Shown: positions 32,828 to 44,323 of the stretch, one piece after another
How positions within the stretch are numbered: position 1 is the stretch's first letter
How the letters are laid out: every line of letters begins with the position of its first letter
Source: Falciphora oryzae
Taxonomy: Eukaryota; Ascomycota; Sordariomycetes; Magnaporthales; Magnaporthaceae
DNA length: 64,000 bases
Direction: 5' to 3'
Assembly: GCA_000733355.1 (NCBI GenBank)
Contig: JNVV01000003.1
Coordinates: 935,654 to 999,653, forward strand
Notes under the pieces: generated by a model
Told to the model about the DNA's origin: nothing
Databases searched by the model: none
Seen by the model: the letters and a program-made list of their open reading frames with translations, nothing else
Program-made: the position numbers and the translations under genes

Positions 32828-34822
32828 ATGCCAAACAACAGACCGCTTCTCTTGCCTCAGAACCGTAGGCTTCGACACCTCCACGGCCTCTCCCTGCGCA
32901 ACCTGACCTTCACCAAGCCCCACGGCCGAACCACCGACGATGCTGCCATCAACAAGACGTCCAGCAAGCTCGACACTCTTCGGGAGGCGTCCCAGTTGCA
33001 TTACTCCCAGTCAAGCGAGAGCCTGAGCAGCCCAATGACTCCGACCTTGCCGCCCAAACCCAGACCCCGCCGTCGGAGCACCAACCTCGGTAACGCGAGC
33101 CCCCTCACGCGCCAGAAGCAGCTCGAGCTGTCGGTTGATGCGAGGGCTGCCGATGTCTTCTTCTCCCTCCACTGCGACACAACGTCGGACCCTTTCTACA
33201 TCAGCGAGAAGGGCAGGCGAGCTACTGTTAGGAACCTCCCAAGCCGCCATCTTCGGACAAGGCACTGAGACTCCGAGCCGGACCATTGAAGCTAACACGC
33301 GACCTCCCAGAACTTCGACTTCCAATTCTTTGAGCTGGCGGTTCGTAGCCCCTCTGTTACGCGAGCATGCCAATTGGTTGTCCGGGTCTGGGCCAAGCGT
33401 CAGGAATCATATTTCCTCCTGCTCGAAGACGATGTCGACCTCCGTTGCCTGAGCTTTGTCAGTAGCATCAGCAACATTCACATGCCCCCAAACTGCCTGG
33501 TGTTCCACCTCGTCGATGGCATGTACGTCTACGGAATCACAAGCAAGATACCTCCGCCGAAGCAGGGCCCTTCCCTGGCCACGACGTCATACAATTCTCT
33601 GATGAAGCTCTGTACGCTTGAGAATTCGGTGCGGGACGCGCAGGACGCGCGGGAAAAGCTTGCGCTACGGGCCGACCAGGCGCTAGAAGAGACGTCGCAG
33701 ATCCCTGTTGCCGAGAGCGAGGACCGGGTACGGCTGGCCAGGAAGCTTGTCGCGCAGCAGCATCGCGCCGTAGAGGCTGCCAGGAAACGGCGAGATGGGC
33801 TCCAAGCTTCGATCCGGGCCCGGCGGGAGGCGATCGCGCTGGGGCGACAGCTGCAAGACAACGCGTTGGTCGACGTGGAGAACGCAACAGAGCAGCTTTC
33901 AGCCTCGCAGGACATCGTGGCCAAAACCAAAGACAACATACATGGGCAGCGCCGTCGCATCTGCGAGGACCTGATCCGTATCTTCCCCATCACAGACTCG
34001 CCCTCGGGCCAACCGCTGTCGTTTCAGATCTGCGGTGTCCCCCTACCGAATACGATCTACGATCCGGCCCTGGCACCAAGGAGCAGCCGTAGCAGCTTCT
34101 TGGGTGGCGGTGGTGGCTCGGCGGCCCCTCCGAGCGAGGACGCGCTCTCAGCGGGGCTGGGATACGTAGCGCAGCTGGTGGACGCTCTACAGTCGTACCT
34201 GGGCGTGGCGCTCCCTTATCCCATCTCCCCATTCGCGTCGCGCTCAAGCATCCGTGACGACATTAGCATGCTGCCAGACCCGCAGCGCGATTTCCCGCTC
34301 TATGTGCCTCGCGGCGGCTCGAGCGCGCAGTACCGATTCGACTACGGTTGGTTCCTCCTCAATAAGGACATCGAGGTGCTCTGTACTTCTCAGGGCATCC
34401 GAGTAGTCGACATCCGGCACACGCTACCCAACCTCAGGTATCTGCTCTACGTGGCGACCGCGGGCAAGGACGAGCTGCCAGAGCGCAAAAAGGGGGGTAT
34501 AATGGGTCTCTGGCAAGGCCGGCTACTCTCGCGCGGCGTGATCGTTCCAGGCGCAGACGCATTCTCAGACGAGGTGAGCAGCACGGGCGGCAGCCGGCGG
34601 GGCAGCGCCGAAAGTGAGGCCATGATTCGCCAGCGGGACGAGCTACGGAGGGCGATGAAAGGCGAGAACGGTCGGAGTGTCGCCGGAGGAGAGCCCGCAA
34701 CGTCCGGTGACGACTCCAGATTCACCCCAGGAGAACCTCCCTCCAAGGCGCTGCAGTTTGACGACCAAGGGACCAGCCTGATGCTGCGCACAAAGGGTCT
34801 CCGAGGAGATTCTACAAAGTGA
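32828..34822 (+). CDS. Vps38/UVRAG-type PI3-kinase complex II subunit (Atg14/UVRAG family)
   Basis: Exons 32828-33226 and 33311-34822 give about 636 residues. The 84-base intron (GTTAGG donor, GCTAAC branch, CAG acceptor) joins SEKGRRAT to NFDFQFFEL, the expected sequence of the family's C2-like region. The N-terminus (PNNRPLLLPQNRRLRHLHG) is a conserved fungal signature. A long coiled coil spans about residues 235-365 (rich in Arg, Glu, Ala, Gln), followed by a BARA-like alpha/beta region with YRFDYGWFLLNKDIEVLC and LPNLRYLLYV. The C-terminus is disordered. The family scaffolds Vps34-Vps15-Vps30 on endosomes for vacuolar protein sorting and endosome maturation; ATG14-type members instead direct autophagy. 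The C2-like region favours Vps38/UVRAG. Confidence 0.85.
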
Positions 34823-35628
34823 TGACCAGAGTCCCCCATACGGCTCATCACCTCACCGCCCCTTCTTGAACATATGGGGCCCTTGCGTATTGCGCACCCG
34901 TCATACCACTTATTTTCTGGTTATTCTCTTGTTTTGCTGTCTGAAATTAAGATACCCCATCCGTTTACTAATCAGAACATGTTGATCCACGACGTCTTTC
35001 GCTGCTTACTGAGGTACCACATCCCAGTGTCGGGCCTTGTTGTTTCTCGGCCAGAGAAGGGTTCGAGAGACACGCGGCGACGACCTGAGCTACTGGTTGA
35101 GTACCTCTAAAGATTCCTGAAGAAGTCCGAGTCCACGAAGTGGCCTCGCGGAGCTCCGGGAATCCCCACGCCGAAATCTTGGCCGTGGAGGTTTAGAACT
35201 GTTCCCACGGAAGGTATTTCCGTCCATCAATGTGATCTTGCCACTCCCGGCTTGGGGTGTTGCATATCAATGTCTGTTCACCAAGCAGTTGGAACGGTTG
35301 TCCATTGAGCTACATATTCCCCGACTGATTCCACACCAACTCCGTTCTTCGGCAGGGATTGGTACGTCCTCGTATTACATCGACGAATCCAACGGAGGCA
35401 AATGATTACGAGTTCGGCACGACAGGTTATGCGATTACTGATCGCGGCGACTATTCCGATACCACTTTTTCACACATCTTCCGCCTACGTATCGATCATA
35501 GAAACTCATGTTTTGTTCCAGTTGTCCAGAACATCAGCTTGCTTTCCTTTCCCAGCAGCATCACCGTATCGAAAGACCAACGCAAGCAGCAACTAAGCAG
35601 CATCTCGTATCAGCACACCGTAGCAGTC
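34823..35628. other. Intergenic, about 800 bases
   Basis: Between two plus-strand genes. The open frame continuing upstream of the thioesterase start (35359 onward) is probably 5' UTR read in frame by chance. No other exon seen. Confidence 0.5.
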
Positions 35629-36306
35629 ATGGCCGAGGAAGCGAATCGGTCGAGACTACAGGCTGACCTGGAACACTTCAACTCCATACCATGGTGCTCG
35701 GAGCTACTATGATCAACACCGAACATTGTGATCGGCCTTGGACACGGATTACGGTCAGCAAGCGACGGCGAGTCCTCGCCCTTCTTCTCGCGGACCATCA
35801 ACACCTCGTCAACAATCCCAGCATTCATCCACTTCCACTCGTGGCCGCTGCCATCTACTCCCGGCCCTCGCTCCGCCGCAGCAGATCAGAAGCAGCTCAG
35901 CAGCGAGTCCGAGGAGCGCGTCGGCCTCCTCCCGATCCGCGAGGTCAAGGCGCTGCTGAGCCTGGGCAGCGGCGTGGACGGGTTCGAGGGCGTGTGCCAC
36001 GGCGGGGTGGTCTGCTCGATCCTGGACGAGGTGATTGGGCTGCTCGCGCTCGTCAGCAAGGGCGTCGGCGGCCTCCCGGAGTTGCTGCTTGTGACTGGGT
36101 ACCTCAACGTGCGCTTCAGGCGGCCCGTACGCACGGGGCGCGCTGTTCTGGTCACGTCGCGGGTAGTCGTCAAGGACGACAACAGCGACGGTGGTGGCGA
36201 CAGCGCGGGGAGGCACGTCTGCGAGGGGGTCATCCAGGACGAGCAGGGGACGGTGCTGGCCGTTGCCGAGGCGCTGTTTGTGCAGGTGCAGCAGGTGAAG
36301 CTGTGA
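35629..36306 (+). pseudogene. Hotdog-fold thioesterase (4HBT-type) interrupted by a stop
   Basis: A single frame of 226 codons contains one internal TGA at codon 28 (35710-35712). The first part (AEEANRSRLQADLEHF, SIPWCSELL) is the usual amino-terminal helix of fungal acyl-CoA thioesterase-like proteins. After the stop the frame continues through SPFFSRTINTSSTIPAF and then the hotdog core: FEGVCHGGVVCSILDEVIG, with the HGG and Asp/Glu expected at the active-site helix, and TGYLNVRFRRPVRTGRAV. A single C-to-T change (CGA to TGA) would explain the break. No GT lies between SELL codons and the stop, so a short intron does not remove it. Translation could restart downstream but no good ATG precedes the core. 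Function if intact: hydrolysis of an acyl-CoA or similar thioester. Confidence 0.72.
35710..35712 (+). other. In-frame TGA inside the thioesterase
   Basis: Reads CTA TGA TCA. The flanking frame is open from the ATG at 35629 and again to the end of the hotdog domain. Confidence 0.85.
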
Positions 36307-39300
36307 GGTGCTCAGGGGGTTAGGATTGGTGCCCAGTGCTTCTTCACTGGAAAAGGCAGTATCGTGGGGTCGGGATTTGGGTGTTTTCTGCGCTTCAACT
36401 GGCGGCGGTAGCGGCCTGGAAGCGAAGCGAGGCACACTGCCACACGGGCGGTCGGGCACGATGTCTTCACCGTCCTCGGAAGATACATGGCAGTACTCAC
36501 CAAGACCAACATCCAGGCGTGATCGATCAGTTGATGTTTATTTCGCAATGACGAGTACAAAAAAACAAGATCCTCAAGGATCCGACGGGGGCCGCTGGAA
36601 ACCCGACAGCCTAGAATTTCTCAGTGGAAGCGGCCAGATGTTTCCGGAAGCTCCTCCCCGTTGGTTTTCACGTCTGACTGTAACGGGTTGTCAGGCATCG
36701 ATCTATGTAGCTCCATGGCCTCTAGGTTGTGTCAGCAAGCCTGGCCACCAGCCACGCCACCAGCCACGCAAGAGCCACAACCCAAGTGCGCAGAGGAATG
36801 TGCCCCACATTTTGTCTAAGCAGGACGCTCTCTTTCGACGGCACCTCCTTCGCCCCCTTTTTTGTGCTGTTGCCTGCAATCCACGACCAAAGCCATGATT
36901 TCACCAAACAACATGTAGTATCGACCTCGTCATCTCACTATTTACCGATTGACACTCGCCTCTGGCATTGATGTCAACCCGTCCGGAGACCGGAGGATCG
37001 TAACAACTGGAATTTGCCAGGGGCTTTGATCCGCTGTCGTGTCGTGGCCGCACTAGTTGAGGGGCGCAACTTAAAGACGCGGGTTTCGGCCGTACTGTTG
37101 GCTTCTGCCGCACGGCGCAGCTAAGCTGTGAGCAATGACGCGCCCAGCTCGGCGGCTTTGGCCGTGTCGGGCATCCCGCTTCAAGAGGCCGTCCCGTTGG
37201 GGTTCACTGTCGGGATATTGACTCCCACTCCCACACTCACAGTTATAGTTGCCTTTACTGCCTCGAAATATGCCTTGATCCGGGGAGGTCCCTCGGGGAA
37301 CCTTCGAGATCACTCTCCCGGTCTGATTGGTACCTACGCACCCGACCTCCCTGAACACACAACTATCTCATCTGCCTTCCTGCCGAGGCATTGGCCAAGA
37401 TCCCTAGCACGACTGGACGAGCACGAGCCTCGGCTGTTCGGTGTGACAGGTTCTCCGTGAGGCTCACCGCCGTGCCGCGTGAGCTGTCCTGAGCTATCCC
37501 TAGTCTTGGATCCTTCCGCGCCGAGCTGCCTTCGGGACGATTTAGACACATAGGATTGGCTAGTTTCCTTGTTTGAGGTCCGGCGACCATTCTCACTCCT
37601 TCCACGCAAACCGTCCTGTCATCGGTGGGGCCAGCAGGGACTTCTTTACCAACACACCACCCTCGCTTCTCGCACCCAGCTAGTTCCAGGTAGACAGTCA
37701 CACACCGATGATCCGCCCCGGGTGTCAAATTAAAGCACTCGGCTCTACCCGATGCAACGTCGCGTCGATCCCTCAGTCAACAAACCGGGGAATATCATGA
37801 TACCATTGTGAACCGGGTTCCTAATTGGGGAATATCTGTGACTGTTTTTGGATAGTATAGGGCTTTCTTGTCTCGCTTGGGGCTGAAAATGGCGGATGAT
37901 CTTGATTTCAAGATTCTCACCGGCAAACACAGCTCGGACTCACAGTTCTATACACCAACGCGCCATTTCAGCCCCGGGAACTTGCTGTCCCTGTGACGAA
38001 GCCTCCGGGCCCTGTGTGGCTTTCTTATGCCCTTGTCGGGAACTCTGAGAATGAATTCGGCGTGATCCATGCTGGGGGCCATGTAAATATGGATTACACT
38101 TCTAATAAGTCCGATGGTCATTCAAATAGACAAGTAACATGTATACTACAGAGGCTACTCGATAGACATGTACCCCCAAGTCACCATGGCCAGGAGATAC
38201 CACCAGGGTAATTCTGTGTCGAGGTGGGGCACAGGACTCAGTGAGAGATTGGGAAATCCAATGATACCCCTTAAATCGTGATTTCTGGATGACATGAAGA
38301 ATTGTTGAGCTATTGATGAGTATTCGGCAAACAACTCAACCTGTGGCGGCTTCTTGCTCGAGCTATCAGACGGACAATAATTACTGGATACTTGGGTACC
38401 TTATGCACGGCAGCATGTTGATCAAGTGGGAGGGCACGTGTCATCCAAACCGTCCTCCCAGCCAAGCATCAAGAACCGTTTTTGGTCTTGGCCGATATCA
38501 GGAGTGAAATTTTATATCATGTGAGCCGATTGCGGGGCCTGTGGCACGAGAATAATCCATAGAAATGCGGCATGGAGAATGGAGCGGTGGTGGTGGATGT
38601 TGCGGGCAGTGGCATGGATTGGCAAGGCAAGCCTTGGTCTGCTGGCGTGGCGGCTCGGACTTGAGATCCGCGGCCCACTCGTTAGATCGGTCTCCAGCCC
38701 CTTGGGGCCCCGTCGAGAAAGCGACCGACGACGGACTCTCCGCGCAACAAGGAAACCCGATGGACGTCTAGTCTAGGTAACTGTTTATCGCCCCCATGGT
38801 TTGGTAGCTACGGGCAGGGTAGACGCCTAGCATGATAGGAAGTGTAGCCAAATGGAACACGTCACGGGCTCTCACCTGGCTGCCCGCTGCGACAACGCGT
38901 CGAATGATTGCCGATTCTCGAACAATTCCAGTCGTCGGCAGTGCTTGATATGGTTCGTCTTCCCGCGAGCATGTTTGGGGGTGGCACAGGGAACAGGTCT
39001 GGTCAATTGGGACACACTGGACAACATGAGCCGACGTGCGTCAATCGGGCTTCGATATGGGTGTGGTGGTCCGGTGTGGTGGAGGCTCAATTCAGGGGGG
39101 TTGATGGCAGACGCTGCCGCCGCACAGGTGCAGCCTGCAGCAAACACGCGCTGATCCAAGTGCCAATCCCCGCACCCAATTGCGAATCCCTGCGGGTCGG
39201 ACTTTCGAACGTCGGGTTAGCCTTGGCCAAGCCCGCAAAAGCGAGCACTTGGCTTCTTCTGTGCTTGCTTGCCGCTTCTTTTTCTCGCCCGTTTTTGTGT

Positions 39301-40296
39301 TTTGGCGTGCCAGAAAACCTGCTACCTGGCGGCATAGCCCCAGCCCGGCACTTGCTCCAAATTTGGGATCAATGCCACCGCCAGCTGTTTAGGTACCGAC
39401 CGGCGGCTGTGGCGTAGCAAACCCGCTCCTCTCAGGCTTCAGAATTCTGCTCAATGGCAGCACGCGCTACACCTTGCAACGCACTAAGACCCAGCGCTTC
39501 CCAATCGGGGAATCACGCGTGCACCCCAATCCTCCCCCGATCCCATATCCCTGGACCCCTGTCTGCCCACTCAAACATCGATCTTTGCGGAGACGGTCAA
39601 CAACATATTTCATTGTTGCCTCCTCTTTCGGGCCTCTGTACTGGGCTTGTTTCCTTTTTTCCTCACCCTATGCTACCCGTATTTTTCCCTTCGGGTTTTT
39701 ATTCCTTCCATCTTAGCTCGCCTCCCAAGCCCTATTGCTCCTCCTAGGTTACATCCTCACCTTCAACCTGCCAAAGCTGCTCCCCAACGGAACTAGACTA
39801 GGTATCAACACACCGCACATAAGCAGTAAGGCGTTCACCAGCTGAGCAGGGGCTCACCTCCCAAGATCACGCACTCCGACGGGGCGGAACCAAGAGATAC
39901 AAACCAACACCCCTGGCAGGCAGTACCGAACGAGTCCTCCGGCCCCATCCAGTCATCAGAAGCTGCGGAAGGATGAGCGCGGGACCCAACAGCTTGGACG
40001 ATGGGGGTGTGGCCCCTACGGAGATGACGGCACTCAGCCCTACGGGGTCGGCCTCCTCGGCTCGCTCTCCGAGAGCCGTGACACCTCCTCTCAGTCCTGG
40101 CCATGAGAGCCGGCCTGCTATAAAGCGTGAGGGAGAGCCCGGGTCCTGCAGGAGTTCCCGCTCACCATCGCCATCGCGCAACAATAGCAACAACAAGCAG
40201 TCTCCGACGCACGCATCCTATTCCTCCTCGGCACTCCATCCCCTCAACCTCCTACTACAATCCATCACCCACACGAAACCCGGCATCAACGACATC
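36307..40296. other. Gene-poor stretch, 4.0 kb
   Basis: Many short overlapping frames on both strands, none with conserved motifs or consistent third-position bias. Short local duplications occur (for example CACCAGCCACGC twice near 36745). The last 320 bases before 40297 are open in frame with the next gene. Confidence 0.5.
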
Positions 40297-40600
40297 ATGT
40301 CTTCCCAAGGCGGCTCTGGCTCTGGCTCCGGCTCCGGCTCGGGTGGCTCGCAGTGGAACCCCATCCTCTCTCACGGCTCTGCCATTGGCATCGTAAAGCC
40401 CAATGTTGTCTTTGACGTCTACGGGAACCCTCAGGTATGCAGTCCGCCCTTTCACATATCTTAAACCCGCCTTGGCGCTTGCTAACCATTACCCCACCGG
40501 TCACCAGGGCTCTTCTTCCGGCTCGTCGGGCCGTGGGTCCTCATCTTCCTCATCGGGCTCGCACCGCGGCTCATCCGGTGGCGGGTCTACCAGGCGCTGA
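40297..40600 (+). CDS. Gly/Ser-rich mini-protein of unknown function
   Basis: Exons 40297-40434 and 40508-40600 give 76 residues. The intron has a GTATGC donor and a CCAG acceptor and keeps the frame. The protein is MSSQGG followed by a (GS)n run, a conserved-looking core WNPILSHGSAIGIVKPNVVFDVYG, and a Ser/Gly tail ending STRR. The core is unlikely to be chance because it is the only ordered part and sits exactly before the splice site. The same frame is open upstream to an ATG at 39973, adding a Ser/Pro-rich 108 residues; the C/A-rich sequence just before 40297 looks more like a 5' leader. No function can be given. Confidence 0.55.
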
Positions 40601-41619
40601 GCATTGGCTTTTCTCCCGTGCTCAGCGCCGGTCCGGCAGAGTCAGGTCTGGCGAGATCACCGGCTCTCGGTGGTCTTGCCTTGATCCAATTCGTGGCCGT
40701 ACCGGGTCTTTCCTCTCACGGCTGCCGCCCCAATCAGTAGACTTCGTCGGCACACGCGGAACGGATTATCCAAACGAAAACGACGCCTCATTTTCCCCCC
40801 CTTATTTCCTTGAGCCACTGTCTTTCTTTTCACTCATTCCAACTGGCTTCCTTGGCTTATTTCCTTTGTACTCTCATTAGCCTTGTCGAGCAAGCCTGGT
40901 GGAGATTGGTGTTTTACCCCTGACCTAAAACGAGACACATAGTGTACAATCAACGACTGATTACCGCCGTAAAATTGTTCCATGCAAAATCCCCCGCCGG
41001 TTTAGGGGCATTTCTGTTTTCGGTCACCTTTTTTTTTCTTTTTTTAGATAGAGCGTTTCCCAATTAAGCTTTCTAATTCGAGCATGTAATGAGGCTCGCG
41101 GGTATAGAAAGAGTTGCCACAAGGGGTGGCCCCAGCGTCCCTTGAGGGGGCTGAGCCGCGAAGAGGCCTGAGGCATCCAGAGCACAAAGGAAGGTTGGTT
41201 GGTGCAATCCGGTAATTGCAACAACCAAGCTGAAGTTCATGTATCTACCCTATAGGCAACTAGAGGACTTCAACCCCTTGACCATCCAATATCGTCGTTA
41301 TCACCTCGTACAAGCCTTCGTCTTAACCCTGTGATAGAGCAACTAACAACCTAGGAATTTGCTGCGATCAGTGCTGATTGTCAGGGAGGATAGAGGGAAC
41401 GGACTAGATAAGTGCAGAGTAGGTTAAATATATTGGGGTGAAGTGCAGAAGAGCATAAGGAAGGGGAATTCCCTCCTGGATCCACGGGAGGGATAGGTCC
41501 TATATTTAAGTCAAACTACAAGGTAGATGACGTTATTTACAAGGTAAACAAGGTTTATTGTGCACATAGTATAATCATAATAGACGGTAATATATCACGC
41601 TATACATGTAATATAATGC
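40601..41619. other. Intergenic, about 1 kb
   Basis: 3' flank of the mini-protein gene, then AT-rich sequence from about 41400 leading into the microsatellite. No exon recognised. Confidence 0.5.
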
Positions 41620-41678
41620 TTAATAATATCTTAATAGATAAGCGCATATACGCACTAACAATAATAATAATAATAATG

Positions 41679-41747
<69 letters not shown>

Positions 41748-42845
41748 AGACATTCCAAATGTTGTGCTCGTTGAGGCCTAGCCAGACCTGTACGCTGCTC
41801 CCGCCGAGGTAGATCCGGTGCGACCTTTTTGCCTCGTTGTCCCGGTCGATGCAGATCTGGTTAGCCCACACGCGCCGCGGCCCCGCCTGTAATCGGAGCC
41901 GCCGCAGAGCGTGGTATAGGCTCGCTGTAATGCGGAGCTCTGCAGTGGGCAGACGTATTTCATGCGTGAGCTTGGGGTCTCCCCAGACGTACGAGAGAGG
42001 CTCAAAAGCCCCGGCATTGTCGACGGCAACGAGCTCGAGCACCCCCGTGAGAGGGTCCTTGGGGTTTCCGCCCTCCAGCGTCAAGATTCGGATGGCCTTA
42101 TTGGGCAGGGGCTGATAGGTGTAAGCCGCGCGCTGGGCCTTGTGCTGCCCAACTTTGAAGAACCGCTTCAGGTCCGCCATCGAGCCTGGCCTGCTGTTGA
42201 TGGTCGGCGTTGTGCTGGTTTCCACCGACAGCATTTTCGCCAGGCTTGACCGCAGTGGCGAAAGGATCCGTGTCACCGTCGCGCCCTGTGGTATGAACTT
42301 TGAGCTGCCGAGGGTGCCAAAGGGGCCGTTGGCCGGCGGCCCCACCTGGATATACCAGTGGTTATTGCCGATCTCCTGGATAAGGATCGGGAGCGAAAAC
42401 TGCGATAGATTCGAAATGTCGGCCAGGCTGATGGCCGAGAAGATGGAGGCGGCGGCCCGTCGCCTCGTCGAGGTCGTAACCGACGTTTCCGAGTGGGCGT
42501 CCGACGTTATAAGGAGCTGTTTGCGGTACACCCTGGAGCTCTGCAGCGCTACCTCTAATTCTAAAGCTAGCGAAGCTAGCTGCGAGCCCACCTCCGCAGA
42601 ATCGGCGTCGGGTAGGTTTTCATCCCCGATTGCAGATGCCTCACCGTCCGGACGCTATGCGCATCGACACACACCGTCCCAACCTTTGTATCGGGCCGGC
42701 CGACCGTGCTATCGGTGCCCTCAAACCGCGCAAGCCTGACCGACAGCGCCGAGCTATTAGCCACGGCCTGTTCGACGAGCTCGTCCTTGGTCATAACGCA
42801 GCCGGTTGAAGCGGCGGCGGGGCAACACCGACCAGCCTTAATCAC
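41620..42845 (-). pseudogene. Truncated HET-domain (heterokaryon incompatibility) gene
   Basis: Two open segments on the minus strand overlap near 42576-42591. A 50-base intron (GTCGGC...CATAG) would join VRLARFEGTDST to RPDGEASAIGDEN; if so the start is probably the Met at 42794. The N-terminal 190 residues are unrecognised. The HET domain begins at about LPNKAIRILTLEGG and has FEPLSYVWGD, LYHALRRLRL, RRVWANQICIDRDNE and VQVWLGLNEHN. Directly after WLG the frame enters a (GTA)n/(AAT)n microsatellite read as about 30 leucines and stops at 41620. The rest of the HET domain and any effector region are missing, and the usual segment between ICI and IY is shortened. HET domains trigger cell death in fungal nonself recognition; this copy is probably non-functional. 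Confidence 0.7.
41660..41747. repeat. Compound microsatellite (AAT)6 - (GTA)23
   Basis: (AAT)6 at 41660-41677 is followed after one base by 23 uninterrupted GTA units (41679-41747). It lies at the 3' end of the HET reading frame, where it is read on the minus strand as CTA leucine codons. Confidence 0.95.
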
Positions 42846-43227
42846 TGCTTGTTTGGCTGCTAGACTGGATTTGTTCTAGTGTACCACTAGCATAAACCAC
42901 AGCAAATTTTCAAAGAGGCTTTCATTCACCCAGCATTTCAGAGGAGTTTGAGTTATGCACTAGTAACCCTCCTCGAGAGCCGGTTGTAAAAAGAATGCAG
43001 TTCTTAATTAGGGCGGGTTGAAATAATTAGAGCTTGATATTCAACAAGCACCCTATAATTCAAAAATCGTATTCAAAAGAGCGTGTAGTGTGCGTCCGAC
43101 AGCGCGTTCTCAACTTCCTTATAGCTTGAATCACATTCCTTAGCTCAGACCACAAACTTCCGACTCAGGACGGACTCCGACTCCCAAACCGATGCTCCAT
43201 TCCCCTCTTCGACACGCACGCCTGCGC
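42846..43227. other. AT-rich intergenic
   Basis: 382 bases between the HET fragment and the lectin 3' end, clearly AT-richer than the genes. Such AT-rich edges are common in fungal accessory regions. No exon seen. Confidence 0.5.
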
Positions 43228-44323
43228 CTAGGCGGGCGGCAGGGGTGAGGCAGCGGCCTTCCAGCCACCGGACCACGCGAACTCGCTAAAGCCCGACACG
43301 TAAGCTCCTTTCTGGACGTAAACGCGCAGGTCGCTGCCGCCGACGGTGAGGGCGCAGACGCGCGAGGCCGGGACGGTGACCTCATTGAAGGCGCCGTCGT
43401 ACCAGCCCTTGCCGTCCCAGGCCTTCTCGCGCATCCGGCCGTCGGCGGTGCCGTAGTAGAGGCGGATGTGCCCCGGGCCGTCCCACGAGACGACGCCGAG
43501 CGGTGCACGCGGAGGGCAGCCCGGGAAGGTCAGGGCGCCCGTGTACCAGCCCTTGCCCGTGTCCCAGCACTTCTCGATCACCTTGAGGTCGGTGGACTGG
43601 TAGTAGACGCTGTGTGGTGGCATCGATGGTAAAAGCGTTAGTTTGTGTCATTTGTAATTACAAGCCGAGACGACCGGCCAAAAAAAGTGATTTGTTTTGA
43701 GTCAGCGGGGCCAAGCTGTCGGCATCACATACCGGATCCCGAGCTTGTTATCCTTGAACCACGAGGTGGCGGCGATCGCGGTGCCGGGCAGGGCAGCGCC
43801 GAGGGTGGCGCCCTTGGTCCAGCCCTTGTCGTTGTTGTCGTAGCAGTACTCCTGGATGTTGCCGTCCTCAGTCTGGACGTAGACGCGCAGGACGGGCTTG
43901 CCCGCCAGGAAGACAGCCGCCACGCCCGAGTAAGGGGCGACCTTGAACTTGCCGGTCAGGCCGCCGTTGTACCAGGCCTTGCCCGAGTCGTAGCAGAACT
44001 CGGAGATGGTGTTGTTGGCGGCGATGCCGTAGACGCGGATCTTGTCGAGCCCGAGGGAGGTGGCCGCCAGGGGGCTGGTCAGCTTGGCGGTGCCGACCTT
44101 GTTCCCGGCCCCGCCGCCGGTCCATTTCCCTTCGTACCTAAGCTATTCGTCAATAAAGCGCAAACCTTAGCTATTCATAAACCAATAAAAATTCATACTG
44201 GATTTCGCGGACGCCGCCATCGTTGGCAAGCACGTAGAGCCGGAGGTGGCTGTCCTTGTTGACGCACGCGATGGGGCTGACGAGGGAGATCTCGTTGATG
44301 GTCGCGACAGAGGTGGCTTCCAT
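43228..44323 (-). CDS. Fungal fucose-specific lectin (AAL-type six-bladed propeller)
   Basis: Exons 44323-44199, 44137-43733 and 43609-43228 give 303 residues, close to the 310 or so of Aleuria-type lectins. No signal peptide is present. Repeated blades follow the family pattern of LRLYVL/IRVYGI/LRVYVQ/IRLYYG strands, each followed by an Ile/Met-x-Glu (IQYEG, ISEFCYD, IQEYCYD, MREKAWD) and a K-x-W-Y-x-G-(A/G)L motif. The Arg and Glu of these motifs form the fucose-binding pockets between blades. Introns fall between blades with matching phases. The protein would bind L-fucose-containing glycans; roles proposed for relatives include defence against nematodes and host-surface recognition. It lies beside the HET fragment in an AT-rich neighbourhood. 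Confidence 0.9.
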
